DNA of 64,000 nt, from assembly GCA_011525785.1 (NCBI GenBank), contig WYBT01000015.1, forward strand, positions 1-64,000, read 5' to 3'. Made by a program: the position numbers and the translations under genes. Each line of letters begins with the position of its first letter. Position 1 is the stretch's first letter. The notes beneath the pieces were generated by a model, which worked only from the letters and a program-made list of their open reading frames with translations, did no database searches and was not told the DNA's origin. The stretch is from Planctomycetaceae bacterium. GTDB taxonomy: Bacteria; Planctomycetota; UBA1135; GCA-002686595. This document shows positions 1 through 9,715 of the stretch, in pieces.

Positions 1-5
1 CCTGT

Positions 6-55
6 CCTGCAAGGTTCTTCGGCGGGCGCCGCCGGAAGCGACCTGCAAGGTCGCT
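6..55. repeat. Short direct repeat and hairpin at window edge
   Basis: The ten bases CCTGCAAGGT occur at 6-15 and again at 42-51. The second copy lies in an 8-bp perfect stem (37-44 with 48-55) with a GCA loop. The first 171 bases show no convincing gene, so this may be the tail or leader of a gene outside the window. Confidence 0.4.
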
Positions 56-171
56 GAGGACGCCGCACGTCGAAGAAAACGCAGCAGGGCAGGATGATCC
101 GGCGTTTGCAGTAGCGGGCTCATGAATGGGTCGGGCTAGAGCGACGACGCTCGGCTCGAGCCTGAAACTGC

Positions 172-212
172 GCGCGCCCCGCGAAACCCTAAGTGGGCTT
201 CGCGGGGCGCGC
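172..212 (-). terminator. Hairpin terminator after the FG-GAP gene
   Basis: A 14-bp perfect stem (172-185 with 199-212) encloses a second CCC/GGG stem (187-189 with 195-197) and a 5-nt loop. It lies 37 bases beyond the stop of the minus-strand gene ending at 250. There is no clear U-tract. A near-identical hairpin follows acnA at 2608-2644, which supports a repeated terminator module. Confidence 0.65.
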
Positions 213-249
213 TCGTTGTGCGGCGTGCGCTCCGTCGCGCGAGCTCGAT

Positions 250-2385
250 TCAGCGGCTGAGCAGCAGTCGAGAGTGGTAGCGGTATCCCGGGGGATCATC
301 CAAGACCACGAAGTCCGCGAAGCCGTCCGAGTTGAAGTCCGCGACAGGGTGCTCTCCCTGGAAGCCCACGAGCACCGGACCGGGAAGGCGTTCGAATCCT
401 CCGGTCGCAAGCGCTTGGTAGATGTCGGTGCGCCAGTAGTACCCGGTTCCTGTCCAGCGTTTGTTGACCAGGTCATCTCGACCGTCGTTGTTCAGATCCA
501 TCGCGAGAACACGATCGTGGTAAGGCCACAAGCCCGTCTCGAGCGTCGTCGGCGCAGAAAACCCGCCGGCGCCATCGCCGTACATGACGCCGAGCGAGTA
601 CCCCGACGCCGACCAGCCCGCCCATGCGAGATCGCGATTCCCGTCACCATTGAAGTCTCCGCCGACGACATCCTCGGGAGTGATCGGGAGCGTGAGGTGC
701 GCCATGAACTGCCCGTTCGTCGTCCCGCGATAAATCACGACTGGGGCGTAGAATTCGAACGCCGCAACATCGTCCAGCCCGTCCGCATCCAGGTCACCGA
801 GCGATTTGACCCTGTGATTGGTCATAGGAGCGAAATGAATGCTCGTGGGCGCCGGAGGATGCAGTCCGCCGGCGCCATCGCCACGGTAGAGGTTCTGGCC
901 GCCGACCGCATCGAGGAACGCGTCACCGTCGAAGTGCCCGAACTCAGTGAAATAGTGCGATAGAAAGAGCGGCGGCGAAGCGGCCGCGAAACAGCCTGCG
1001 CCATCGTTCAGGTGCACGCGAGCTCCGCCCAGGTAGATCAGCAGGTCAAGGTCACCGTCTCCATCCCAGTCGAAGAGTTGTGGCTCGTTGCCAGAGTACA
1101 AGGACGGGAACGCAACGGTGCAGTGCGGCGCCAACTGGCCTTGTCCGTCGCCGAGCAGCACATGGAACGAGGTCTCGTCGTGCACCAGCACGTCCTGGTG
1201 CGAGTCGCCATTCACGTCGCCAGCAACCAAATAGCGCGTGCTGTCTTTGACCGGCGCTTCGACAGCGAGCGCACCCTGCCCGTCGGACAGCGTGACCAGC
1301 ACTCCGAAGAGATCTCCGCCTGACAAAACCACATCGTCGGCGCCGTCTTCGTTCAGATCGGTTCCCGCGTCGCCAACACGAATCGGCGCCGGCTGAGGAG
1401 TGCCAGGCCCCCACGACACGGTGTCCGGATGCCCGAAGTACGGCAGGAACTGCAACGGTCCTGACCCGGCGACGTCGAGCAGGACCTTCGGTCGCGACCA
1501 ACTCGACACGAGCAAGTCGGTACGCCCATCGCCGTCATAGTCACCGACAACCGGCGGGAAGCTCAGGTTGCCGTCGGCGAAGTCCACATCACGAAGCGTG
1601 AAGGTCCCACTGCTCGAAAAGTCGACGATCGTGAGAAAGTTCGGCCACGACTGTCGGATCAGCAACTCCAGGTCGCCGTCGGAGTCCAGGTCGGCCACGT
1701 TCGACTCGTACGCCTTGCCGAAGGGCGTGGACACGCTCGAAGACCAGCCGGTCGACGAGAATCCGCTGTACATCAAAGAGGTGCTGGAGCCCGTCGGCGT
1801 CGCAAAGGCCTCGTCCGCTCCGTCGCCGTCGACGTCCGCTACCAGCCATGGCATGTCGACGGCGAGGCGCAACAGCTGGACGCTGCTCGCACTCGAGCGC
1901 ACCACCAGGGTCGGTTTCGGCCCGGGTGCTCGGAGCAGGAACTCCGCGCGAGCGTCGCCATCCAAATCGCCGGTGATCAGGCCGGACAGAGAACTCTGCG
2001 GGGAATTGAAGATGGACGTCACACCGCCGTTCTGGTCCGAGACCGCGATCGTGAGACGTTTCGAGCTGGTCGGCGCACCGCGCAGCGCTGCGACGTCCAG
2101 CCAGCCATCTCCGTTGAAGTCCGCAATGGCGAGCTCCACGACCTGCCCTGCAGGCATGCCGACGAGCGCGCGGCTGGGCTCGAGACGGCCCGTTCCATCG
2201 CCGCGCAGGATCTCGACTCCGCGCTGGTTGCCGACCAGGACGTCGAGGTGTCCGTCGCGGTCGAAATCACACACCGCACTCGCCCAGAGCCCACCAGCCG
2301 GGTAGCTCGTGCACGGGTAGAGCGGTGTCGCTTGGAACGCAGGGCTGGGAGTCGGCAGGGCCGACAGGACGAATGCGAGAAGCAT
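250..2385 (-). CDS. Secreted FG-GAP/VCBS repeat protein
   Basis: A 711-residue protein predicted to be exported and to fold as a calcium-binding beta-propeller. It starts with a short hydrophobic signal peptide (MLLAFVLSALPTPSPAFQA). About fourteen FG-GAP units follow, each with an acidic loop of the type DFDRDGHLD, DFNGDGWLD, DVDGDGADE, DYDGDGRTD, DLNEDGADD, DWDGDGDLD or DFNSDGFAD, spread along the whole chain. No enzymatic or anchoring domain is visible. The ATG is supported by GGAGG six bases upstream. The gene stands alone, has a strong hairpin behind it, and runs in the same direction as acnA upstream. Such proteins are usually surface or secreted structural or adhesive factors; the ligand is unknown. 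Confidence 0.85.
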   Translation of the reverse strand: MLLAFVLSALPTPSPAFQATPLYPCTSYPAGGLWASAVCDFDRDGHLDVLVGNQRGVEILRGDGTGRLEPSRALVGMPAGQVVELAIADFNGDGWLDVAALRGAPTSSKRLTIAVSDQNGGVTSIFNSPQSSLSGLITGDLDGDARAEFLLRAPGPKPTLVVRSSASSVQLLRLAVDMPWLVADVDGDGADEAFATPTGSSTSLMYSGFSSTGWSSSVSTPFGKAYESNVADLDSDGDLELLIRQSWPNFLTIVDFSSSGTFTLRDVDFADGNLSFPPVVGDYDGDGRTDLLVSSWSRPKVLLDVAGSGPLQFLPYFGHPDTVSWGPGTPQPAPIRVGDAGTDLNEDGADDVVLSGGDLFGVLVTLSDGQGALAVEAPVKDSTRYLVAGDVNGDSHQDVLVHDETSFHVLLGDGQGQLAPHCTVAFPSLYSGNEPQLFDWDGDGDLDLLIYLGGARVHLNDGAGCFAAASPPLFLSHYFTEFGHFDGDAFLDAVGGQNLYRGDGAGGLHPPAPTSIHFAPMTNHRVKSLGDLDADGLDDVAAFEFYAPVVIYRGTTNGQFMAHLTLPITPEDVVGGDFNGDGNRDLAWAGWSASGYSLGVMYGDGAGGFSAPTTLETGLWPYHDRVLAMDLNNDGRDDLVNKRWTGTGYYWRTDIYQALATGGFERLPGPVLVGFQGEHPVADFNSDGFADFVVLDDPPGYRYHSRLLLSR

Positions 2386-2607
2386 GGCGAGCCTCCGTGG
2401 GACGAATGCGGGCAGACAGGGGCGAACTCTGCGACTGCTCTCCGAGAGCTGTTCGAACTTCGGGTGCGATTCCGGACTGAAATCTGGCCTTTGGTCGACT
2501 CTTCATGCGCCTGGGACGCTCCGGGCCGCCCGCCGTCGATGTGTGACGAGCTCCTCCGGAAGGCGACGACCCGTTCGACGGCGTTGAACAGCGACGGCCC
2601 AACGAAG

Positions 2608-2644
2608 GCGCCCCGCGAAACCCTCAGTGGGCTTCGCGGGGCGC
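2608..2644 (-). terminator. Hairpin terminator after acnA
   Basis: A 12-bp stem (2608-2619 with 2633-2644) has an inner CCC/GGG stem (2621-2623 with 2629-2631), 36 bases past the acnA stop. Stem, inner stem and loop match the 172-212 hairpin almost base for base. Confidence 0.65.
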
Positions 2645-2680
2645 GAGGGTTTCGCGAGCGTCGGGCGCTCGCCCGCGGCC

Positions 2681-5407
<2,727 letters not shown>

Positions 5408-5442
5408 GGATGTGCTCCTGGCTGGACTTGCGGGGCAAAGAG

Positions 5443-5448
5443 GATAGC
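5443..5448 (-). promoter_or_regulatory. Possible -10 box of acnA
   Basis: TATCCT on the minus strand lies 35 bases ahead of the acnA start. The same hexamer is the best -10 box upstream of tRNA-Ala at 14866. No good -35 box is seen here. Confidence 0.35.
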
Positions 5449-5521
5449 GCTGCGCCTCCCCTCGATCCCGCGGCTGGCTTGCGGACGGGGTGCCGACGAC
5501 CCGTGTGGCCGCTGAAGTCGT

Positions 5522-5854
5522 CTACTCGAGGATCAGAAGGCTCGCGTTCGAGTCGCGTCCGAAGCTCTCGATGTCCGTCGCTCGCCGCCGCAGAACCGCC
5601 TCGATCACCGTCGTTCGGCCGTCTTGGGCGCGGATCAGGACAACCCTTGGTGGTGCGCCGAGCGTCATCGCGAGGTGCTCGAAGTCGCTGTCGCGCGACA
5701 CGAGCACAAAACCGTTCGCGCGAGCAACCTCCCAGATTGATCTGTCCTTGCTGCCCCTCAACCCCAGGCCATGCACGTGCGCCGAGCCAGGAAAGATGTC
5801 CGCGAGACGGCGAACGAGCTTTGGTGACAGGTGCTCGTCGAAAAGCAGGCGCAT
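5522..5854 (-). CDS. DUF5615 PIN-like toxin
   Basis: A 110-residue protein of the DUF5615 (Mut7-C/PIN-like) family, usually the putative ribonuclease toxin of a DUF433-paired module. It starts MRLLFDEHLSPKLVRRL with the typical first acidic residue (FDEHLSP). In the middle it has LVSRDSDFEHLA, where the conserved D-S-D-F supplies further acidic active-site residues. The open frame extends about 20 codons upstream, but that part overlaps the antitoxin gene and looks non-native, so the ATG at 5852-5854 was chosen. It lies 7 bases after the stop of the antitoxin gene, implying co-translation. Activity is inferred from family membership. Confidence 0.85.
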   Translation of the reverse strand: MRLLFDEHLSPKLVRRLADIFPGSAHVHGLGLRGSKDRSIWEVARANGFVLVSRDSDFEHLAMTLGAPPRVVLIRAQDGRTTVIEAVLRRRATDIESFGRDSNASLLILE

Positions 5855-5861
5855 GGCGGAA

Positions 5862-6089
5862 CTACGCCGCCGGTAGCGTGATCGTGCGGGTCTCTCGATC
5901 GGCAGCGTAGGCAAGGCACGCGAACACGTCTTCGGCCGTCAGCGAGGGATACTCCTCAACGACCTCCGCAACGGACATCCCCGACGCGAGAAATCCAAGC
6001 ACATCGCCGACCGAGATCCGCGTGCCACGCACGCAGGGTTTGCCGAAGCGAACTTCCGGGTCCACTGCGAGACGCTCCCTGTAGTCCAC
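5862..6089 (-). CDS. DUF433 antitoxin
   Basis: A 75-residue DUF433 protein, the usual antitoxin and DNA-binding partner of a DUF5615 toxin. The hallmark segment GKPCVRGTRISVGDVL lies at residues 17-32, followed by a helix-turn-helix-like segment (SVAEVVEEYPSLTAEDV). The C-terminus reads RETRTITLPAA. It precedes the toxin gene by 7 bases, the usual antitoxin-first order that supports autoregulated co-expression. A fragment encoding a near-copy of its last eleven residues remains at 7845-7880, suggesting the module or a relative was once present there too. Confidence 0.88.
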   Translation of the reverse strand: MDYRERLAVDPEVRFGKPCVRGTRISVGDVLGFLASGMSVAEVVEEYPSLTAEDVFACLAYAADRETRTITLPAA

Positions 6090-6326
6090 AGGGTGAGGTT
6101 AGGCGGCCCACTTCATGCGGTCAAGCTGGGCCCGCTTGGCGGCGGACCCGAGGATCGAAGCGCGAACGTCTTGAGCACCGACCAACGCTCCCCCATCCGA
6201 CGCCGCGCGACCGTTCGAGGCAGCGCCGGGCTGGAGACCGAAGCCGAGCGGCAGCATGCGATGACGCGGCTCGGCCCAATTCGTGGTCAGCCACACGTGG
6301 ATCGCTGGACGTCGTAGAGTTCGGAC

Positions 6327-7604
6327 GTGGGAGTTCTGGCGAACCTTGCGCGAAGCGTGATCTTGGCTGCGCCGCAGTCCACCGATGGCGCAGTGCAGAT
6401 CGCCGCGCCCCAGCTTGATGCGAAGGTGCTGTGGCTCGCGCCCGGGCCGCGCGGTTACGAGTTCGGGTGCACGATCACTCCGCTCGGGGACCTCACCGGC
6501 GACGGCGTCGTGGACTTGAGCGTTGGCGCGAGCGACACGGACTGGCAGCACGAACGCGCGGGCCGCATCCTGTTCGTCGATGGCGCCAACGGGCGGGTGT
6601 TCGACACCTGCGTACAGCCGAGTGAGCACCTGCGGCGCGGCTGGGGAGACGTGTTCCCCGCACGCGCTCGCGCGCTCGGCGATCTGGACGGCGACGGCGC
6701 GCAAGACGCGCTGTTCTCGGTCGCGAACGACAGCTTGTGGTTGACGCGCCTGTGCGTCCTCAGCGGCCGCAGGCGACGCGTCTCAGCGGAGTTCACGCGC
6801 GGATTCGGCTCCGCATGGGACTCGCGGTGGGCCGCGCTGGGTGATGTGGACTGCGACGGAGTCGACGAGTGGGTCACGCTCGAACGCGAGGGCGGTTGGC
6901 GGCTCGTGCAACGTTCGGGTCTGGCGCCGCAGGCGCGCAGCCCGAGCGCTCCGCTGCTCGTCCCCGCAGCGCAGCGGACCGGTCCGAACGTCCTAGAGTC
7001 GCTCGCGGATGTCGACGGCGACGGCGTGCGCGACGTGCTGCTCAGTGGCGAGAGCCCGCAGGCCCCCAACGCGTGGTTCTCGATCTACAGCGGTCGCACG
7101 CTCGCGTTCTTGCGAGCGCTGCACGGCGGCGAGCCCGCAGACGAGCGCGCGATCCGGAGCGCGGAGGTCCGAGCGGGAGAGGTGTTCGCCGAGCTCTCGA
7201 GCGATTCGGCGTGGCGGCTGCACGCGTTGCCACTCAACGGCTCGCCCGGCCGACTCGTGAAGTTGCGGGAGTTCGAAGAGCACGGAGAGTGGCTCGCGTG
7301 GACACCGATCGACGACCTCGACGGTGACGGGCTCAGCGAACTCGTGTTGGGAACGGTGCACGAGCCCTTCGCGCGGCTCTCCGTGATCCGCGGCGCCGAT
7401 GGCGCAAGGCTGGGCGCCCCCATCACCCTGCCGGACTTCGACGAGGCTTGGCCGTCCCGGCTCGGCTTCAGCCTAGCGGCGGTCGGAGACCTCGACGGTG
7501 ACGGCCGCAGCGAGATCGCAATCCAACTGCGCGCCGGCGCGGACGAAACCAGCGACGAACGCTTCGCCGTGTGCGTGCTGAAGCTCACTTCGCGCACCCA
7601 GTAG
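6327..7604 (+). CDS. FG-GAP repeat protein without clear signal peptide
   Basis: A 425-residue protein with about six FG-GAP/integrin-alpha-like repeats whose acidic loops read DLTGDGVVD, DLDGDGAQD, DVDCDGVDE, DVDGDGVRD, DLDGDGLSE and DLDGDGRSE. The likely fold is a seven-bladed propeller with calcium sites. The GTG start at 6327 gives MGVLANLARSVILAAPQ, which is at best a weak export signal. Its relatives in this window have clear signal peptides, so the 5' end may be truncated or mis-started. There is no operon partner; the DUF433 gene upstream is divergent. A surface or secreted role is inferred from the family only. Confidence 0.72.
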   Translation: MGVLANLARSVILAAPQSTDGAVQIAAPQLDAKVLWLAPGPRGYEFGCTITPLGDLTGDGVVDLSVGASDTDWQHERAGRILFVDGANGRVFDTCVQPSEHLRRGWGDVFPARARALGDLDGDGAQDALFSVANDSLWLTRLCVLSGRRRRVSAEFTRGFGSAWDSRWAALGDVDCDGVDEWVTLEREGGWRLVQRSGLAPQARSPSAPLLVPAAQRTGPNVLESLADVDGDGVRDVLLSGESPQAPNAWFSIYSGRTLAFLRALHGGEPADERAIRSAEVRAGEVFAELSSDSAWRLHALPLNGSPGRLVKLREFEEHGEWLAWTPIDDLDGDGLSELVLGTVHEPFARLSVIRGADGARLGAPITLPDFDEAWPSRLGFSLAAVGDLDGDGRSEIAIQLRAGADETSDERFAVCVLKLTSRTQ

Positions 7605-7746
7605 CGACACGATGTCCGTTGAGCTGGCCCAAAACACCAGTCGAGTCAGGGTGCGTCCGCGGCGCGCTGTAGCGGCGCGCGGGGCTCGCGGGAGCACCTC
7701 TCGCGAGGGCTGAAGCGACTCCGTGGCTGCGAGCCGGCAAAGCGCG

Positions 7747-7821
7747 AACACCGTCGAGAGCATCTCGGCCGATCTGGCGCGCGAGACCGCGATGTTGCGG
7801 CGCGTCGCGCGACGTGCTCGC
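7747..7821 (+). pseudogene. Remnant of an ECF sigma-factor N-terminus
   Basis: Twenty-five codons translate to a stretch containing ESISADLARETAMLRRVAR. This parallels residues 5-23 of the sigma fusion encoded from 9716 (ESLSDDLTRETAMLRRIAR). The nucleotide match is also close, for example over GCGCGAGACCGCGATG. There is no start codon in place and the similarity stops abruptly, so this is a decayed fragment and not a gene. Confidence 0.6.
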
Positions 7822-7844
7822 CCCGGTGACGTCGATTCGCTTCG

Positions 7845-7880
7845 CTACGACGCAGGAAGCGTGACGGTCCGCGTCTCGCG
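7845..7880 (-). pseudogene. Remnant of a DUF433 antitoxin C-terminus
   Basis: The minus strand encodes RETRTVTLPAS followed by TAG. This nearly equals the C-terminus of the intact antitoxin at 5862-6089 (RETRTITLPAA, TAG). The fragment directly abuts the stop codon of the gene ending at 7881, so the rest of the antitoxin gene has been lost. Short, but the match includes the stop codon. Confidence 0.5.
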
Positions 7881-9581
7881 TCAGTGACAGACCGAGAACG
7901 CCAGTCCGTTCGAGAGCTGTGTGCCCTTCGGTGCGCCCGGGTCGCGGTACCAGGCTTGGATCCAGACGCGTTCGCCGCCTTGGAACGGGCCGCCGAGAGC
8001 GAGCGGGTGCGCGGCGATGAAGGCGTTCCAGTCGAGCGCGAGCACGCCGTCGCACGCGCCGGGCGTTCCGCCGCTCGAGGCGAGGCCGCAGCGTTGGTAC
8101 GGCGCGGCGACGCAGCGGTAGCTCGGGCTGCCTTGGCCCCACGGAGTCGCGGCCGGACCGCTCACGCCGTAGTAGACGATCCCCATGCGCGCGCCGTCGA
8201 CGCCGCTCGCGCTGACGACGAAGCCCGAGCCGGCGCTCGCGCTGGCCTGGCCCGACGCGCTCATGCTCGCGACGCAGCCTGCGACCGAAGTGCCGGCGGT
8301 GCAGTAGCTCTCGATCGGCGCCCAGTCGTCGATGTCGAACACGTACGCCGCGCCGGCGTTCGCGCCGGGGCCGCTGCGCGTGGGCGCGCCGGCGACGAGC
8401 ACCTCGCCATCGAGCGCCAGCGCCGCGGCGAAGTTGTCGAAGCTCGACGCGTCGCTCGCGAGCACTCGCGCTCGCAGCCCCCACTGCGCGGGGCCGCCGA
8501 AGTCGCGCTCGAACACCCAGGCCGAGCCGGTCTGCTCGCCGAACTCGTCGTCGCTCGGAGCGCCGACCACGCAGCGACTCGGGCTCAACGCGAGCGAAGA
8601 GCCGAAGCGAGCGTCGCCGCAGGGTGCGTTCGGCGCCAGCCGGCGCACGAGCTCGTACAACCCGCTCGAGCTGCTGCGCTCGAAGTGCCACACGGCGCCG
8701 CTGAGATTGACGCCGGGCACGAACGCGCGCGGCGCTCCGACCAGGAGCAGCTCATCCTCGAGCGCGACGCTGAAGCCGAACTCGGTGTCCACCGGCGACG
8801 ACGAGAGGATCGTCTGCGCGTGCCCCCACACGTTCGCGCCGCCGAGGTTGCGCTCGAAGATGTGCACGCGCTCGTACGGAACGGTCGTCGCGACCGCCAG
8901 ACGACCGCCGTCGAGCGCCATCGAGCTGAACCAGCTCGCACTCGACACCGGCGCATCGGGCATCGCGAAGCGCAGGCGCAGCCCCCACTGATTGGGACCG
9001 CCGAGATGACGCTCGAAGATCGCGACGCGGCCGAAGCTCGCGCCGGGAGTTCCGCCGAGCTGCCAGACCGCGAGCGTGTCGCCGTCCAGGTCGAACGCGC
9101 TTCCGGCCAGCGTGCTGTTCGTCGCGCCGCCGCCGTCGAGCTTCACGCGCTCGCCCCAGGCGTTCGGGCCGCCCAGGTCGCGCTCGAACACGTACAGCGA
9201 ACCGTCGAGCGTCGTGGGATCCCAATTGCGCCGCACAACGGCGATGTCGCCGTCGAGCGCGACCCGACGCAGACCGAAGAAGGCCTGCGGCCACACGTCG
9301 GAGGGCGTCAAGCGCGCGCGCTGGCCCCAAGCGTCGGGGCCGCCGAGATTGCGCTCGAGCACGTACACCGCGCCGAGGCCCGCTGCGCCGAAGAGATCGT
9401 TGTAGGGCGCGCTCACGAGCGCCGTGTCGCCGTCGAGCGCGACAGCGTTGCCGAACTGATCGCCGCTGCCCGGGTCCGACGCGCTGAGTCGAAGGACCTC
9501 GACGGGCCAACATTGCGCCCCAGCCGCCGGAGCGGCCGCGATGGCGGAGCACGTGAGCACAACGATGCGAAGGTGATTCAT
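7881..9581 (-). CDS. Secreted FG-GAP repeat protein with C-terminal module
   Basis: A 566-residue exported protein. The start MNHLRIVVLTCSAIAAAPAAGAQ gives a good signal peptide; the frame is open 22 codons further upstream but that part is not signal-like. Residues from about 30 to 420 hold seven or so repeats of the form FG-x-A-V-A-LDGD followed by a YVFERNLGGPxAWG-like strand, a beta-propeller of the integrin-alpha/FG-GAP type. The last 142 residues (7881-8309) form a separate cysteine-containing module beginning SYCTAGTS, with GACDGVL in the middle and ending QAWYRDPGAPK...LSNGL. The same module ends the protein encoded at 55688-57226. The function of the module is unknown; sorting or surface attachment is a guess from its position. 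Confidence 0.85.
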   Translation of the reverse strand: MNHLRIVVLTCSAIAAAPAAGAQCWPVEVLRLSASDPGSGDQFGNAVALDGDTALVSAPYNDLFGAAGLGAVYVLERNLGGPDAWGQRARLTPSDVWPQAFFGLRRVALDGDIAVVRRNWDPTTLDGSLYVFERDLGGPNAWGERVKLDGGGATNSTLAGSAFDLDGDTLAVWQLGGTPGASFGRVAIFERHLGGPNQWGLRLRFAMPDAPVSSASWFSSMALDGGRLAVATTVPYERVHIFERNLGGANVWGHAQTILSSSPVDTEFGFSVALEDELLLVGAPRAFVPGVNLSGAVWHFERSSSSGLYELVRRLAPNAPCGDARFGSSLALSPSRCVVGAPSDDEFGEQTGSAWVFERDFGGPAQWGLRARVLASDASSFDNFAAALALDGEVLVAGAPTRSGPGANAGAAYVFDIDDWAPIESYCTAGTSVAGCVASMSASGQASASAGSGFVVSASGVDGARMGIVYYGVSGPAATPWGQGSPSYRCVAAPYQRCGLASSGGTPGACDGVLALDWNAFIAAHPLALGGPFQGGERVWIQAWYRDPGAPKGTQLSNGLAFSVCH

Positions 9582-9715
9582 GCTCCTGCCGTCCAGATCC
9601 AGCCCGCCCATCCAGAGCATAGATCCGATCTGGAAGTCACGCGCCACGCCGCTCGCCTTCGCGCGGAATTCGCGCGAGCGCTGAACCGGATCGAGCTCCT
9701 GCGACCATGTAGGTC

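Noticed and set aside
6099..6704. 201-residue minus-strand gene between DUF433 and the FG-GAP gene
   Set aside because: Most of it lies opposite the FG-GAP coding region and its sequence has no structure typical of a protein family.
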